From Pipra filicauda (Eukaryota > Chordata > Aves > Passeriformes > Pipridae): a stretch of DNA of 64,000 nucleotides. Positions 48,591 to 61,000 of this stretch are shown here, one piece after another. How positions within the stretch are numbered: the first letter of the stretch is position 1; each line of letters opens with the position of its first letter. The translations under genes and the position numbers were made by a program. The DNA is taken from positions 1 to 64,000 of the forward strand of contig NW_024104379.1 of NCBI RefSeq assembly GCF_003945595.2, read 5' to 3'. A model generated the notes under the pieces. That model was not told the origin of the DNA and did no database searches. It saw only the letters and a program-made list of their open reading frames with translations.

Positions 48591-49996
48591 CCCAGTCCTG
48601 TATTGGCTCAAGGCCAAGCATAATACCGTGAGAGGAAGGGGATATCTGTGGTGAAAGTTCTGAGGATCTTCTCTCACCCAGCCATGAAAAATAACAGGCT
48701 CCTTTCAATGCAGAAAGTGAAAATGTGCAGAGCTCTCTGTCTGTCTCCCTCCGCTGAAGGCTGGTCCTGGAAGCCCTGCTGGAATTTGGGCTGTTTTTCT
48801 CAGTCAGAAGGCAGCAGGCAACAGGCAAATCACTGTTATCTGTGTCTCTTTCTTCTCAAGGAGGGCTCTGTGTCTTTTTCATTTAGGTAATAATAGGCTT
48901 TTGGCAGCACCTCCAGCACAAACCCAAGCTGCAGGTGAGCAGCAGGAGCAGAAGAGTTTGGCTCAGGTTTAACAACTCACATTCCACTGATAATAGGGGG
49001 TTTTCCCAGAGCTCTGCCAAGGCAGGATGAGTCTGTCCAGGAAGCAGGAAGGCAGGAGAGGCAGCATCAGGAAAAACAAAGAGAGAGATTTGTTGAGACA
49101 AGTTTATGGAGAGGGATGAGCAAAGCACAGAAGGTGGAAGGCACCGTGGGAAAGAGAAGCCAGAGGCAGAGGTGGGGTGAGAGGATTAAAGCAGAGGAAA
49201 AGTAAAGGGAGAGAACAGATGTTTCTGGGAAGGAACATAAGTTTGGACAAAGTTGAGAAGCATCAAAATTTATGGTGATGATAGAAAATCCTCACAGCAG
49301 TATTTCTTGAGGAAACAAAATACTAGCTTTCCATGTACTTTGTGCCCATTTAGGGGAAGAGTCAATTACAAGCCCCAAGAAATTCCTGACTGTTACGTGA
49401 CTTTTCACACAGTTGCAGAAGTTTATATTTCTCTCCCTTTAATTTTCTCACCTGTGTTGCAATAGAAGCTAAATGAGAGAGTACACACATAAAACCCCCA
49501 ACAAACAAAAAAAAGCAAACAACAAAATCTAACAAAACCAAAAGCAAACACCCAGCTCAAACTCATCCATACGTTGTTTGTTAATATATCAGACTATTTC
49601 GAGGTGTCTCTCTCCAAGAAGTCAATTTTAAAATCTCAGGTTTTCCTCCCCTAGAAAAGGATTGAATACAATTTTCCGCATTCACATTGCACATGTGCCT
49701 CCCATGTGCAGCAGGATGGTTAAACTTTTGTGACGTTTTGCCCCAGTGGGAGGTCTGTGAACGCCAAAGGAGGCTCTGGTTTACCTGTGAATGTGATCCC
49801 AATCAGATGGGGCTTCACTGTCACTCAGAAGCTTGCTGACTAGCAATAAATATTCATAGAACTGATTAGATGTTAATTGCACAAATCACCACCTCTTCAG
49901 CCAACTCTGGGAACCTTGCTGCCACCATAGTTAGAGGCAGCAGAAAATGTCTTTTATGTATATTCCTTAAGGTCAATCTAGTATCTCACATGGAGG

Positions 49997-50055
49997 AGGG
50001 CTATGGGGGCTATGGGGGCTATGGGGCCTGTGGAGCCCATGAGGGCTATGGGGCT
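49997..50055 (+). repeat. Short minisatellite, unit GGGGGCTAT
   Basis: Four to five imperfect copies of GGGGGCTAT, degenerating into GGGGCCTGTGGAGC and then GAGGGCTATGGGG. Confidence 0.85.
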
Positions 50056-52180
50056 TGTGAGGCCTTGCAATGTCCTTTCACATAGCCACAACAGTCCTTT
50101 CCCAGTTCTGCCCAGGTCAGGGGCTGCGTTGCTGCTAGTATAGCCCCCCTGGGGCAGGAGTCCTGTGGTTTCTGTAGACATCACTGCAGTCTGTTCTGCC
50201 TCCCTCTCCCTACGTACTGCTTGCTGTCCAACCCCACGAGGACTGCCCTTCCCTTCCCCTCTGTGATCTCCTTTCTTCCCTTACAGACAGTTTTGCCAGG
50301 GCCCTTCTGCTAGGAGAGAGCAAGGAGAAGCATTGGGCTGGGATGCATGCAGACAGTGTGTGTTCCTGTGTATGCACAGATGTCTCTGTGCATGCTTGGG
50401 TATGTGTGACTATGAGTGTGCAGGATGAAGCACATTCACACACATCTATATCTGTGTTTATACTTACACGTGGAAAGAGACCTGTAGCCCCATTTATTCA
50501 GTAAGGTAGAGGAGCAAAGACATGCTGTGCTGGCAGGACATATGGTCCTCTCCCTGCACAGGCTGTGCCTCTGAGGGCCCATATGTGAAGGCCACCTTGA
50601 GCCATTTCCACTCTCTCCCTGAAGTGTTGAGCTGGTGTGTTTACTGATACTACTCTTCATCCCCACAGAAAGTAGATAGCTGTTGTGACACGAGTTGCCC
50701 CTGAGTAGTGTGACGCAGTGGTTGTGGTAAAGATTGCAGGCTGTTCAAACGATGTTTTACCTACATCTTCCTGACATTTGTGCCACCCCTGCTCTGGAGC
50801 TGAGGTGAAAGTCCTGTTCTTGTCAAGCCCTTCTTCATTGATAACCCACATAGACCCAGACTTTTCCACCCTCCCTGACTCTCTCCTTGTAGCCCTCTGT
50901 CCCACCATATACAGCCTCCTTGAACTTAGCCCAATAGCACCAGCCTTCAGGAGCAAACTGCTGTCCATATACAGGCTCACACATTGGGAATGTGATAACC
51001 TGGGACAGGCACCATTCATCTTCATCGCAGGGAGGTGGCAGGATTAGAAATGGCATGGCAAGATGAGACTGCTGCATGCCCCTGTCACAGGCACTTAGAG
51101 CAGAGCCACTGCAGATGTGACAGCAGTGACACTCTAAGAAACCCTGGTCAGATCTGAACCCCTGTATGCTTGGGCTTCCTCCAGCCCCAGAGATGGGCCC
51201 TCTGTCAGGCTGGAGGCAGAAGTGATCCAGAATAAGGTATAGCAGAGAGGTCATGCTGCCTTTGAGAGTTGTCCTGCTCTCTAGCTTTGTGCTCTGGCCC
51301 TTCTGTGTGAAATGCATGCTCAAAAAAATTTTAAGAGGGAGGAAGTACCTCAGTGAGTCCCCCACCCTCAGGCAGGCAGTTGCTTTCCAGCCACCAAAGA
51401 CTATGGATGGGAGACAGGAGGAACTGCTCCTATTGAACCCCCAAATCTGACTGCACCATTCAAACCAACTCCAATACAGTGGGGCTGTGCTTCTTTCCAT
51501 ACAAATGACTGATATCAGAGGGTATGACTGGCTCCCATCCCTCTGAGGTTATTGCCATAGCCTTCCATTCCTCCAGGTTTATGGTACAAGATGACAAACT
51601 TGTCCCCTCGTGGTGTCAATCCCTGCACTACAGTGGAGGGGTGAGGTGTGAGGGCTTACACAGTGTCACAGACAGAGTAAAAAGGCAGGCAGTCCCACTC
51701 CATATAATCCTGTTTAGTTGGCAGAAAAGAGCTCCTTGATTTTTCCTTTGCATCGAAGGCTGGGTGACACACAGCTGAGCAGTTTCAGGCCTGCCAGGAA
51801 TAGACAGCGTCTCAAATGGTTGCTTCCACCCCAACACTGAACACCACTCATGGCCAACTTGCATACAAAGTCATATGTCTTCCCAAGGCCTCCATCTGCT
51901 CCTGAGCCCCCCCCCATCACCAAGAGCATTCACCCCCTGCAAAAAGGCAGGTTCAACTGATGTCCTTTGATCACTCTGAATTCATAATTTAGTCCAGTGT
52001 GCCTCCATTTAAATGCTGCCCTTCACCTCCACCTCCTAGAGATTTTCTCTACCTAAGCTGTAGTGCATGAGACTGCTGGCTCTCCTCACAGCTGCTCCAT
52101 CTTTGTCACTGTAAACAATTTCTAGAATTCCTTTTTAAAATGTATTAGCCTTCCAAAAAGGAGCTGATAAACAGGGGATG

Positions 52181-52243
52181 GGAGGAAGGGAAGGAGAGGG
52201 GAGGAGGCAGGAGGAAGGGAAGGAGAGGAGAGGAGAGGAGGCA
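52181..52243 (+). repeat. Duplicated purine-only tract
   Basis: Two adjacent units beginning GGAGGAAGGGAAGGAGAGG and ending GGAGGCA (52181-52209 and 52210-52243). The second carries an additional GAGGA copy. Apart from one C per unit the strand is pure purine. Confidence 0.9.
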
Positions 52244-53934
52244 GGATGAAGTGATATGGTCTATTCCACACATCTGCAGTATTCTCCTCCCAGCCCTTCT
52301 ATGAAAATAGATGGACATTTATCATGAAAACAAATTGCTGGGTGTGCACAGGAATCCTTAGGCAAGCAGGGAATAAGTGTCAGTCTTCTGCATGTATGTC
52401 TGTGTGAGCCACATACACTGCCTATGATGCGAAAGAGAAATACATCAACCATACAGACAGCAATTTATCAGATTTAACATCTGAAGGGCTCTGTGCATGC
52501 CTGTGTATGTGTGCACCTGTGTGTTTGCCTGTATGCATTCATGTGTGTCGTGCAGCACTTGCCCTCAACAAGGGGCACGTGTGATGGTGGTCAGCAACAT
52601 GTTCCCTGGTGGTGCCATTCTAGTTGCACAAGTCGTTCCTGTTATAAATTTCTAAGGGTTCCAAGCATATCTGTCAAAGCACACAGATATGAGTGGTTGG
52701 TCAGTTTTATAGACCTGTCCTGAGACACCCTGGTCAGTACTACATTGGTATTCAGCAAGCACGAGGTCAAAGATACTGCTTGGAGAGAGCAGATGTTACA
52801 CTGCTGGTGGGCAAAATCAGGTACCATTGTGTTCATGACACTGAGGAGTATAGTAAGGAATTTAGAAATGCATTTTCTGTGCTGGAGTCAAGGAAAGGCA
52901 GTGGAAACTCAAACTTACTGTCTCCCTGCCTCAGTTTCTAGGAGAGGAGAAACCTGGCCCGGCCCTTCCTGACTCTTTTGGTTAGTTTGATGGATGGAAA
53001 TTACACAATTGCCTGTCTCTGTGCATTGTTTTGCCTCTCACAAGTTGTCCTTCCCACCCTGTCCCTGCTATGAATAAGTTTGCTCTGCAGTGTGTGGGTA
53101 TCTAGGTGAAGAACGGAGGGGAAAGAACATAGGCAGCCTGAAGAGAGTGGGAAGGATTGGGGATGAGGAATGGGGGAGAGCTTGGATAGACCCTGCTGTC
53201 ATAGGAATGATCCAGGTAAACTGTAGGGAGGGCTTAGCCTTTATTCCCTCACCCAAGACCAGATTGTGGGTAGAAGAGAGACTCCAGGCTTCATTTTGAT
53301 GGCTTTTGTCACACAGAGTGTAAGCCTGGAACAGCACTGGAACAGACACTTCTCACCCAAATCCTAGGCTCTGGGGCATCTCTCACCAACCAAATGCATA
53401 TTTATATTTCACTTACATATATTGGAGATGTTGACAAGATAAGGGGCCATATTCTGACTTCTCCTCAATGTCTGGACACAAGCCTGCCTCCTCTCATTGA
53501 ATCCAAAGCAGGAGTGAACGCGTGTGTGTAAACACATGTGCTCTAGAGCAGTGGGCAGCAAACTCACTCCGTATCACATCACTAACAAAGAGATTCTATG
53601 CAGGAGACATTTGCAGGCGCGAGCAGAAGAAAACCTTCACGTTTCTTCTCCAGGGTGAGCGCGTGCTGCAACTCTGAGATACGCTCCCTGACTCTTGAAA
53701 TTAATTCAACATTCCTGTGGCTTGGGCAAAAATAACCGGAATGAATAATCGGGCTGCGCTGGCCCTGCTGCAGATTTTCTGGTAGATACAGCCCCCTGCA
53801 GGAAGGAAAAAGCCAAGAGACTGCGGTGGTGCTCAGGCTGCTTTGCTGGGCACAGGAACATGACACTCTTTATCTTGCGTTCTCTGCCTTTTACACGATC
53901 GTGTACCCTGAGTTTTGGGCTTGTTTCAAGCACT

Positions 53935-53940
53935 TTTATT
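53935..53940 (-). terminator. CYTH4: Candidate poly(A) signal of CYTH4 (AATAAA on the minus strand)
   Basis: TTTATT on the + strand reads AATAAA on the minus strand. It is the first AATAAA I found downstream of the CYTH4 stop, giving a 3' UTR of about 1.0 kb. On the transcript it directly follows a long A run. Position and spacing make it plausible, but nothing else supports it. Confidence 0.35.
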
Positions 53941-54955
53941 TTTTTTTTTACACAAGAGACAAAAACACCGAGACATCAAACGACACCAATGTGTGAAGAT
54001 GGGAATGCCCCTGTGTGAGTGTGCTAGTGTGGGGGAGGTGTATGCACCTTCAGTTTTTCATGCCATCTGGCTGAAAGCCTTTCATATACCAGGCCTCTGG
54101 GCTGGTACAAGGAATCAATCTTTGTTGGGGAGCCATAAATCAGGAGAGCTAGTGTTTGGGTTTCTTCCCTAGGGAAACCTGTGGTCATCCCCAAGGCTCA
54201 AAACAGAGAAACAAAAGACCCAGAGCTGCTTCCTTGGTCCCACTGCCTCTCTACGCTCAGTTATCCCTTATGTTGGATAGGGATCCAACACCTCTAACTT
54301 TTTAAAACCTATGACTCAGTTACAGAGCAGGAACTTCCCAGGATTATAGCCCTCACAGCTATGGGAAGAGGGAGAGAGGGATTTCTTCTGAACTGAGGAC
54401 TTTTTATCTTACCTTGGTCTCTGGTTTCACAGTGAGGTCCTAAATAGTAGTGGCCTCCACCCCACAAACACTACATGTCTGTTTGTGGAAGAGAAACCAC
54501 TGGGGCCTTTCTGCTCTGCAACTGACTGGACTATGCTCAGCTGCTCCAAGAACATCTACATGGATCCTCACAGAAAAATAGTCTGGCCTGGTTTCATTGT
54601 GGGAGGGGCCAGAGACATTCTGCAGACATTCTTGTCTCCTCTCAGATCCTGTCCTACATGTCTGGGGATGTATGGGAGAACCCAAAGGTCAGTTGCTGTT
54701 GAGCCTTTGTGTTCGGACATGCGTAACTCCGTGCCCACAGTTCTGACAGTCCCCAGTGGATTGCACCCTGCACCACTGCCTTCAGTTTGGAAAGGGAAGA
54801 AGCAAACCTGGCAAGCTGTCCTGTCCTTTATCTTCTTGCCAAGTGGGAGGCAGACGGAACCAACGCCCCCAAATTTCTTCACCGGAATAGCCCAGCAAGG
54901 GAGGGAAGCTGTCCACCAACCTATGCTTTCCTGAGGCTAGTGACCAGGTCAGGGT
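53941..54955 (-). other. CYTH4: Probable 3' UTR of CYTH4
   Basis: This lies between the CYTH4 stop codon and the candidate AATAAA at 53935-53940. It has no recognisable coding sequence. The end is inferred only from that signal. Confidence 0.4.
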
Positions 54956-55028
54956 TCAGTTTTTGCTGGCAATCTTTTTCTTACGGGCAGAGACCAGATC
55001 ATAGAAAGGATCCTGTGTGATGCTGGTT
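54956..55028 (-). CDS. CYTH4: CYTH4 last coding exon (end of PH domain, polybasic tail, stop)
   Basis: The acceptor is ttatttccag. The exon completes an arginine codon split as CG+A and encodes [23 protein letters not shown] followed by TGA at 54958-54956. The basic cluster RKKK is the family's C-terminal membrane-binding segment. Confidence 0.95.
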
Positions 55029-58000
55029 CTGGAAATAAGAGGAAATGGGAGCAAAAGTAAGAGATTTAATGATGGAGAGCAGCACAGATAACCCAAATGA
55101 ACTTGCACAGAGACACCACTTGCCAAAGTGTAGGACTGGAGATCTCCAGACTCACAGCAGAGAATTTAGCTGTGGCTAGAGATTCTCCAGAAGGGACCTT
55201 GAAACTCTATAAAGTCAAGAGGTACCACAGTGCTAGACTACAAACATTTCTGTTCACCCCTCTTTTGAAGTTTTGATAGCCAAATAATCTGTGTGATCAT
55301 CTGTCCCTGGGGCTGAACAAAGGCAAGCTCAGGCCTCTAGTTCTGGTCTCCTCACCGTATTGCCTCAATCCACTCATCACGTTCTGCTGGTGTGGCTGCT
55401 GAGATCTTGTAGGACTGATGCTTGCCTTCAACCACCTTCCCATCCCCATCTGTTTTGCAGGCTTTGATCTTCTGCCCTTTGCAGTTGGGATTGTAGAGTT
55501 CAAAGCAGTTCTGTCAGGAAGGAAATAAAATGGAGCAGTAGGGGAAGACACGGTGGACCAAGGAGGCTATGCTGCCTCCAACCATGAGTGACAGGCTCAA
55601 AGAGCTTCCAAAAGGGAGGAGAGCATTCTGTCTCTGAAATGTAACAGACCCTTTCCTTCCCCACCCCAAGAATGGAACCCACATCTCCTGGTGCAAAATA
55701 ACTAGGAAGTCAGATGTGTACACTCATCTCTGCCCACCTACACGCATATACACATGTGAAAACATACAATACAGCCAGCCAAAGGACAGCTGTCTCTTCA
55801 CACCAGAAATATAAATTAAAAATACAGTCATGTTTAGATGGGGGCACAAGGCAGTTTGGAATGGCACCTTCCCTCTGATAAGCATGGTTGTATGCATCTT
55901 CTCTTCCCTCTGATCATCTGACAGCCTGTGTTGGCAGAGTACCAACCAGTGGAGACTTACTGGCTTTTTGGGATCATCCACCTTCCGGACTGATAGGTTC
56001 TCCAAGGGGATAATGCCCAGAGGTTCTTTGTCCTGAAGGCAAGGAAACATGAATTAATACCCAAGATGCTCCCCAAATCTATGCCACTATTTAGAGCCTC
56101 TCTGATTTCCCAGACATGTGTCTTTGTGGAGGTGACAGGGGCAGTGTATGCCTGGGGAGACAAGACCACAGGTGAGCAAACAGCACCGAGTTCAGTCTGG
56201 GAGCACAGGGTAGAAGGGAAGAATTGCCCCCTACCCTCTGCTCCTCCCTGGCCCCTCAGAGGCTCATAACCACCCAGGACACTTTCCCAACCATGAGTTA
56301 AGCCTTTACCGTGGTATATTCAAAGTAGTACAGGCAGTTATCTGTCAGAATGAACCAGCGGCGTTTCCAGGTTTTCACACGTCCTCCTAAAGGCAACGAG
56401 ATTCAAAAGCCATCAGTCACACATTTTTCTGTCCTTCCCCCTGCCACCCCCAAGCTCCAGACCTGCACACACAGACATACACTCCCAGATCTCCCTGTGG
56501 GTGAGCTCCAAGGAGACACCATGGTGCTAACCACTGATGTGAGGTAGTGTTGTGGACATGCACATACAGGGAGCCAATTTTGCTCTGATGGTGCTGTGAA
56601 TGGGAACAGGGGAGGAATATCTTCTCAAGTCCCTTTTTGAGAAGACAGAGCCTGCAATAGCTGGGAGGAGGGAGCAGCAGCTGGTTTCAACAGCAGGTGT
56701 CAGCCTCAGCCCACCACAGCAGACAGGACCGAAGGACAGCAGAGATGATGGTGGGTTGCAGGGGGAGATCTGTGGTTGGAGGCAGGCAAGCGGGGGAGTC
56801 AGTGGAGCTAGGGGAGTCCTCCCCCCTTACCTAATTTCAGCAGCCAGCCCTCACGGTTAGGGTTGAAGAAAGTATGGGTGAGGTCATTGCCATCATCCTC
56901 TGGTATGGAGAACGGTTCATTCTTTATGCTCTCAAACAGATTCTGCCCCAAAGCATTAGTGGAGAGAGAGAGAGAGAAAGACAGTGAAAGATTTATTTCT
57001 GACAAAGCTTGTACACAACTATCCTAGGTCCATCTGGCCCATCACTCTCTTTCTACAAGGGCAGGCAGGCAAAGTGCAGGGGAGCAGGCAGTGAGCACTG
57101 GGGGTACAACAGCCCTCAGTCTACACATCACAGGGTTTCAAGAGAGACCACTAGCTCTTTTCTGCACCTCGTGTCATAAAGAGTCTCAGTTTAGAAAGTC
57201 ACAGACACAAAATGGTGCACCCATAGCAAGACAGGCTGCTGTGACCAAACCCAGCATAACACAAGTGCTGCTTTGGGTAGTGTTAAGGGACTAGGATGGG
57301 GACTCAACACGGCAGAAACTGCAGCCCCATTTAGACCCGAGGTTGGTGGGGCCAAACACTGTCGATAAGCTGTAGAGACCAGCACATACAGCTACATGGC
57401 CACAAGGAAGCACATTTCATAGAACCGAGGCTTTGGCACTGAGGGACACAAAGGGCGACATTCGTAACAGCAGAGTGACAGGGAGGCAGGTTATTAGCTT
57501 TCAAGGTACACTGACATGTTGCTAACGTCATTGGATTTCCAGTCATTTTTAACACAAATCCCAAGCCAAGAAAAAAAAAGAAACTACAGGTTTCTGCATC
57601 TTCCCTCAAATTGTCTGACAGAAATGACACCTGGAGTAAAATCTAAAGCCTTTACCCTGAAGGGATGCTGCTCAGCAAACCCACGTTTGGGATGTAGGCA
57701 GCCTCTTTGACACAAGACAGAAGTTATTGTGCCCAGGCTGGTTGGTGAAGCCAGACACATGTAGGCAGGCTGCCTACTTCTACCTTGCCTCATAGGGCAG
57801 GTTCCATAGCTGCTGAGCTTTTGAGAAAATGGAAGCTCCAGCTTTGCTAATGGATGCATCCCTTGTCTCTGCATCTTCATCCCCTGGGATAAGAAACACC
57901 ATGGACCTGATGAGAGCTTTCTAGATGCTGGAAGAGACCCTGACACTCATTGGGGCTTGTTGGTTCTACTCATTCAAAGATATATCCTGGTGTAAGAGAA

Positions 58001-61000
58001 GTCAGGCACTGGTGTCCTGACTGATGCAAACATTGGAGTCAACTGAGACATTTAGGTATGAAAAAGGGAAAGGGATTCATAATCTTGGCCACAGTGACAT
58101 TGATTCTTATACACAGAGACACACAAGAAATAGATAGCCCCCTTGGGGGCTAGGAATTTCAAAGCTGGATGAGTGAGGTGCCCAGCTACCTCCCAGAGAG
58201 GTGGGTACCCCATTCACATGGCCTCACACCTACACGACACACAGCAGTATCTGTTCCTCTCTCAGACGTACAGACTTAAAAGCACAAACTTTCTTAAACT
58301 GATACAGCTATTCCCTGAATGTCTCCTGCCCTGTCTCTCTTGCTCAATGTCCTCACCAACAAGAATGTGTGAAGCTTCTCTCCAAAGCAGTTCCCACATT
58401 TTCCAGATTCGCTTTTATACATACTGCCTTCTTTCCCCATGAGGACCTTCTCCTTGTACGGCAGAAGATCAGCAAGCCTGTATCACACTGAGACCTGCAG
58501 ACCTTTGCTTCTCAGTGGGCTCTGAGCAGAGAGAAGACGTGATTTTTCATGATAAAATTGGAAGTCTTCTTACCTTTAAGAGCTCTTCTGGCAGGTCCCC
58601 TCCATTGTCAATGCCTCTGTTGATGGATACAAACCTTTCAAAGTGGGGTTTGTCTTTCACATTGGGGTTGTGCAGGCTGGTGTTAAGCATGATGATAGAG
58701 AAGGAGAGTATGTAACAGGTATCTATCAATGAGAAAGAAAACCAGGATGGGTGCTACTTGTTTTAGAGAGCAGAACAATCCGCACCCTAGCAGGTGGCTT
58801 GGTTTCTAGTCACTGAAGAACAGTGTCATTCTCTCAGCTGTAGGAGGAGAAGGGAGATGTCCCCTCTGCTAGGAGAAAGAGGGACAGAGTTGGATTGGAG
58901 TGATTCCATTCCCTCAGGATAATGGGGCAAATTGGGCAGATCTGGTCCACTAATGCCTCTGCCAGCAGGAAAGTTTCTAAGGACCTACATCTGTCAGTGC
59001 TATCCTTGCTGCAATGCAGTATATCTCATGTGAGGCTGGGACCACTTCTCCAGTCTACTGCCCATTGGAATGGACTGTAGCACAGTGGGAAAAGGGGGAC
59101 CAAAAATGTTCAGCTTCACAGGAACTGGGCTGCCTCCTTCAGCTTAAGGGGAAACACACTTCCAAGTGGTGCCCTCTGTGCTTTGTGAACGGAAAAGTCA
59201 GGCCACTCTCTCTAGCAAAGTGTAGTTCAGCTTTATAGGCCTTCTCCCCATAACTACCTGTGGACTGGAATACTCCTGGGTTACACTTGCAGTACCGGTT
59301 GGCAAAGGCCTCCATCATCCGGTCAATCTTCTGTGCTTCCCCAGGCAGCCGGAAGCTCCATAGGAACTGTCTATCAGGAGCAGCATGCCAGATAGTCAGA
59401 TTGGGTGCAAGAAACATTTATCCTTCCCTCAACCCATGTGATACCATGAAAATAAAAGAAGTCATCCCATCACACCGGGGAGACAACACAGTGCATGAAG
59501 CAGAAGCTCTGCTCCTCTCTCTACAAATTGCCTGGGTTCATCAGTCTCAAACACCCTAAAAGCAGGAAGCAGAACTAAACATCCTGGAAATCATGGCTCT
59601 GCTTCTTAATGAGTGTCCTGCAAGGCAGCAGAGACCTCAAGAGAAAGAGTCCTGCCAGGAGGTGGCCTATAAGAAAACAAGATGCCCTAAGACTGAGTCA
59701 CTTTGTCATTGAAATAACAGGTACTGTGGACAGACATGATTCCTGCTGCAAAAAATAACTTTTCCCATCCCCCCAGGCATTGAAGCCACAGGGATCCACT
59801 TTTCTGCAAATGGTCAGTTCAGTCAAGGGGCCACAAAAGTGTTCCCCCTGGAGAAGCTGTTGACAACTCACAGAGCAACAGCCTTGGAGCCACCACATGC
59901 AGCGGGGCCTTGGGAAGTTCCCATTTCAGACCAGTAAGGCTTCCTGACCTTCCTGGGCAGTAAGACCCAGTGGTTGAGCAGGCTCCAGCACCATCCTCTG
60001 CATCTGTCACCGTCACTTACCTCAGTGCCTGCACCAGGTTTAAGTGGGCAAACTGGTGACATGCCACAAAGGCTTGGAGGATCTGAATGTTTGTGGGGTC
60101 CCTGGGAGAGGATGGAGGGAAAAGGTCAGAAGAGAGCTCTGATTCTGCCCAGTTTGGATGCCCCTTGGTGTGACAACAAGCCCCTGGCTCCATCCCAGCC
60201 TCTACTTCCCCTTTGACCAAGAAGCAGCTGATATATGTGCTCTTGTCTTGGAAGACTGACCCCACTACAGGCAGCAGGAAAAGTAGCCCATATAGCCAGC
60301 CTTAGTCACCCTCCAAAGACCCTCCCAGGGGTGTACTGCCCACTCAGCCCACTGTGGTTGGAGGTATGTTCAGTCTTGGCACATGGCTGAGGTCTGCCAC
60401 AGGTCATCCAAAATGGTAGTTAAGAGGGGCCAGGCAGGACAGGGCCTCCAAAGGGTCTCCTCATCCTGCCTGGGCTGCTCACCTCCCACCCAGGTAATCC
60501 CCAATGGCTGTCTTGTTCAGTCCTTCACCCTTGTGGAGGAATTTGGCGATCTCCTGTGGGTCTGAGGATAATACCTGGTGCTCAATCAGGTACTGGATCC
60601 CCTGGGAAGGAGAAGCAAGACAGTGAAATAAGACAGCTTTGTGGTGTGATGAGAAAGTAGGACTCCAACACATTGATATCAGCCTTCCTTAGCTTTGATG
60701 AACTTTCCTCCTCTGTTACTCCCCAGTCCCTTTATGGGAGATCACAGCCATGTTCTCATCTTTATTCCATCCCTCTTCATCCACTGAGTGGTCAGTCCCA
60801 TTTTCATTTCATCCCTAGATCTGGCTAAATGTTTTACTCTGATGGAAACTCAAACAAACAAAAAAGGGCAATGTAGTTTAAAAGTCAAAAAGGCAAAGTG
60901 AAAATAATTCATTTTAATATTTTCAATCAAAATATCTTAGTGTTCTGTTCCTAAATGTCTTTTTTTTCCCCTAAATTAACTTAAAGGAAACACTCTTTGT

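Larger units (their letters stand above)
48113..53934. other. Intergenic DNA beyond the CYTH4 3' end, no recognised gene
   Basis: No family was recognised. It contains a T run near 48570, A/C-rich low complexity at 49490-49555, a short GGGGGCTAT minisatellite at 49997-50055, the longest unexplained minus-strand open frame (50835-51500, 221 codons), a duplicated purine tract at 52181-52243, and a more CpG-rich segment at 53590-53934 that may be conserved. Confidence 0.55.

Noticed and set aside
48308..48631. 107-codon open frame through the poly-T run
   Set aside because: The frame is open partly because the T run encodes phenylalanines. No homology or splice context.
53892..53905. 14-bp palindrome TACACGATCGTGTA
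   Set aside because: Within the number expected by chance, and no known site matches.
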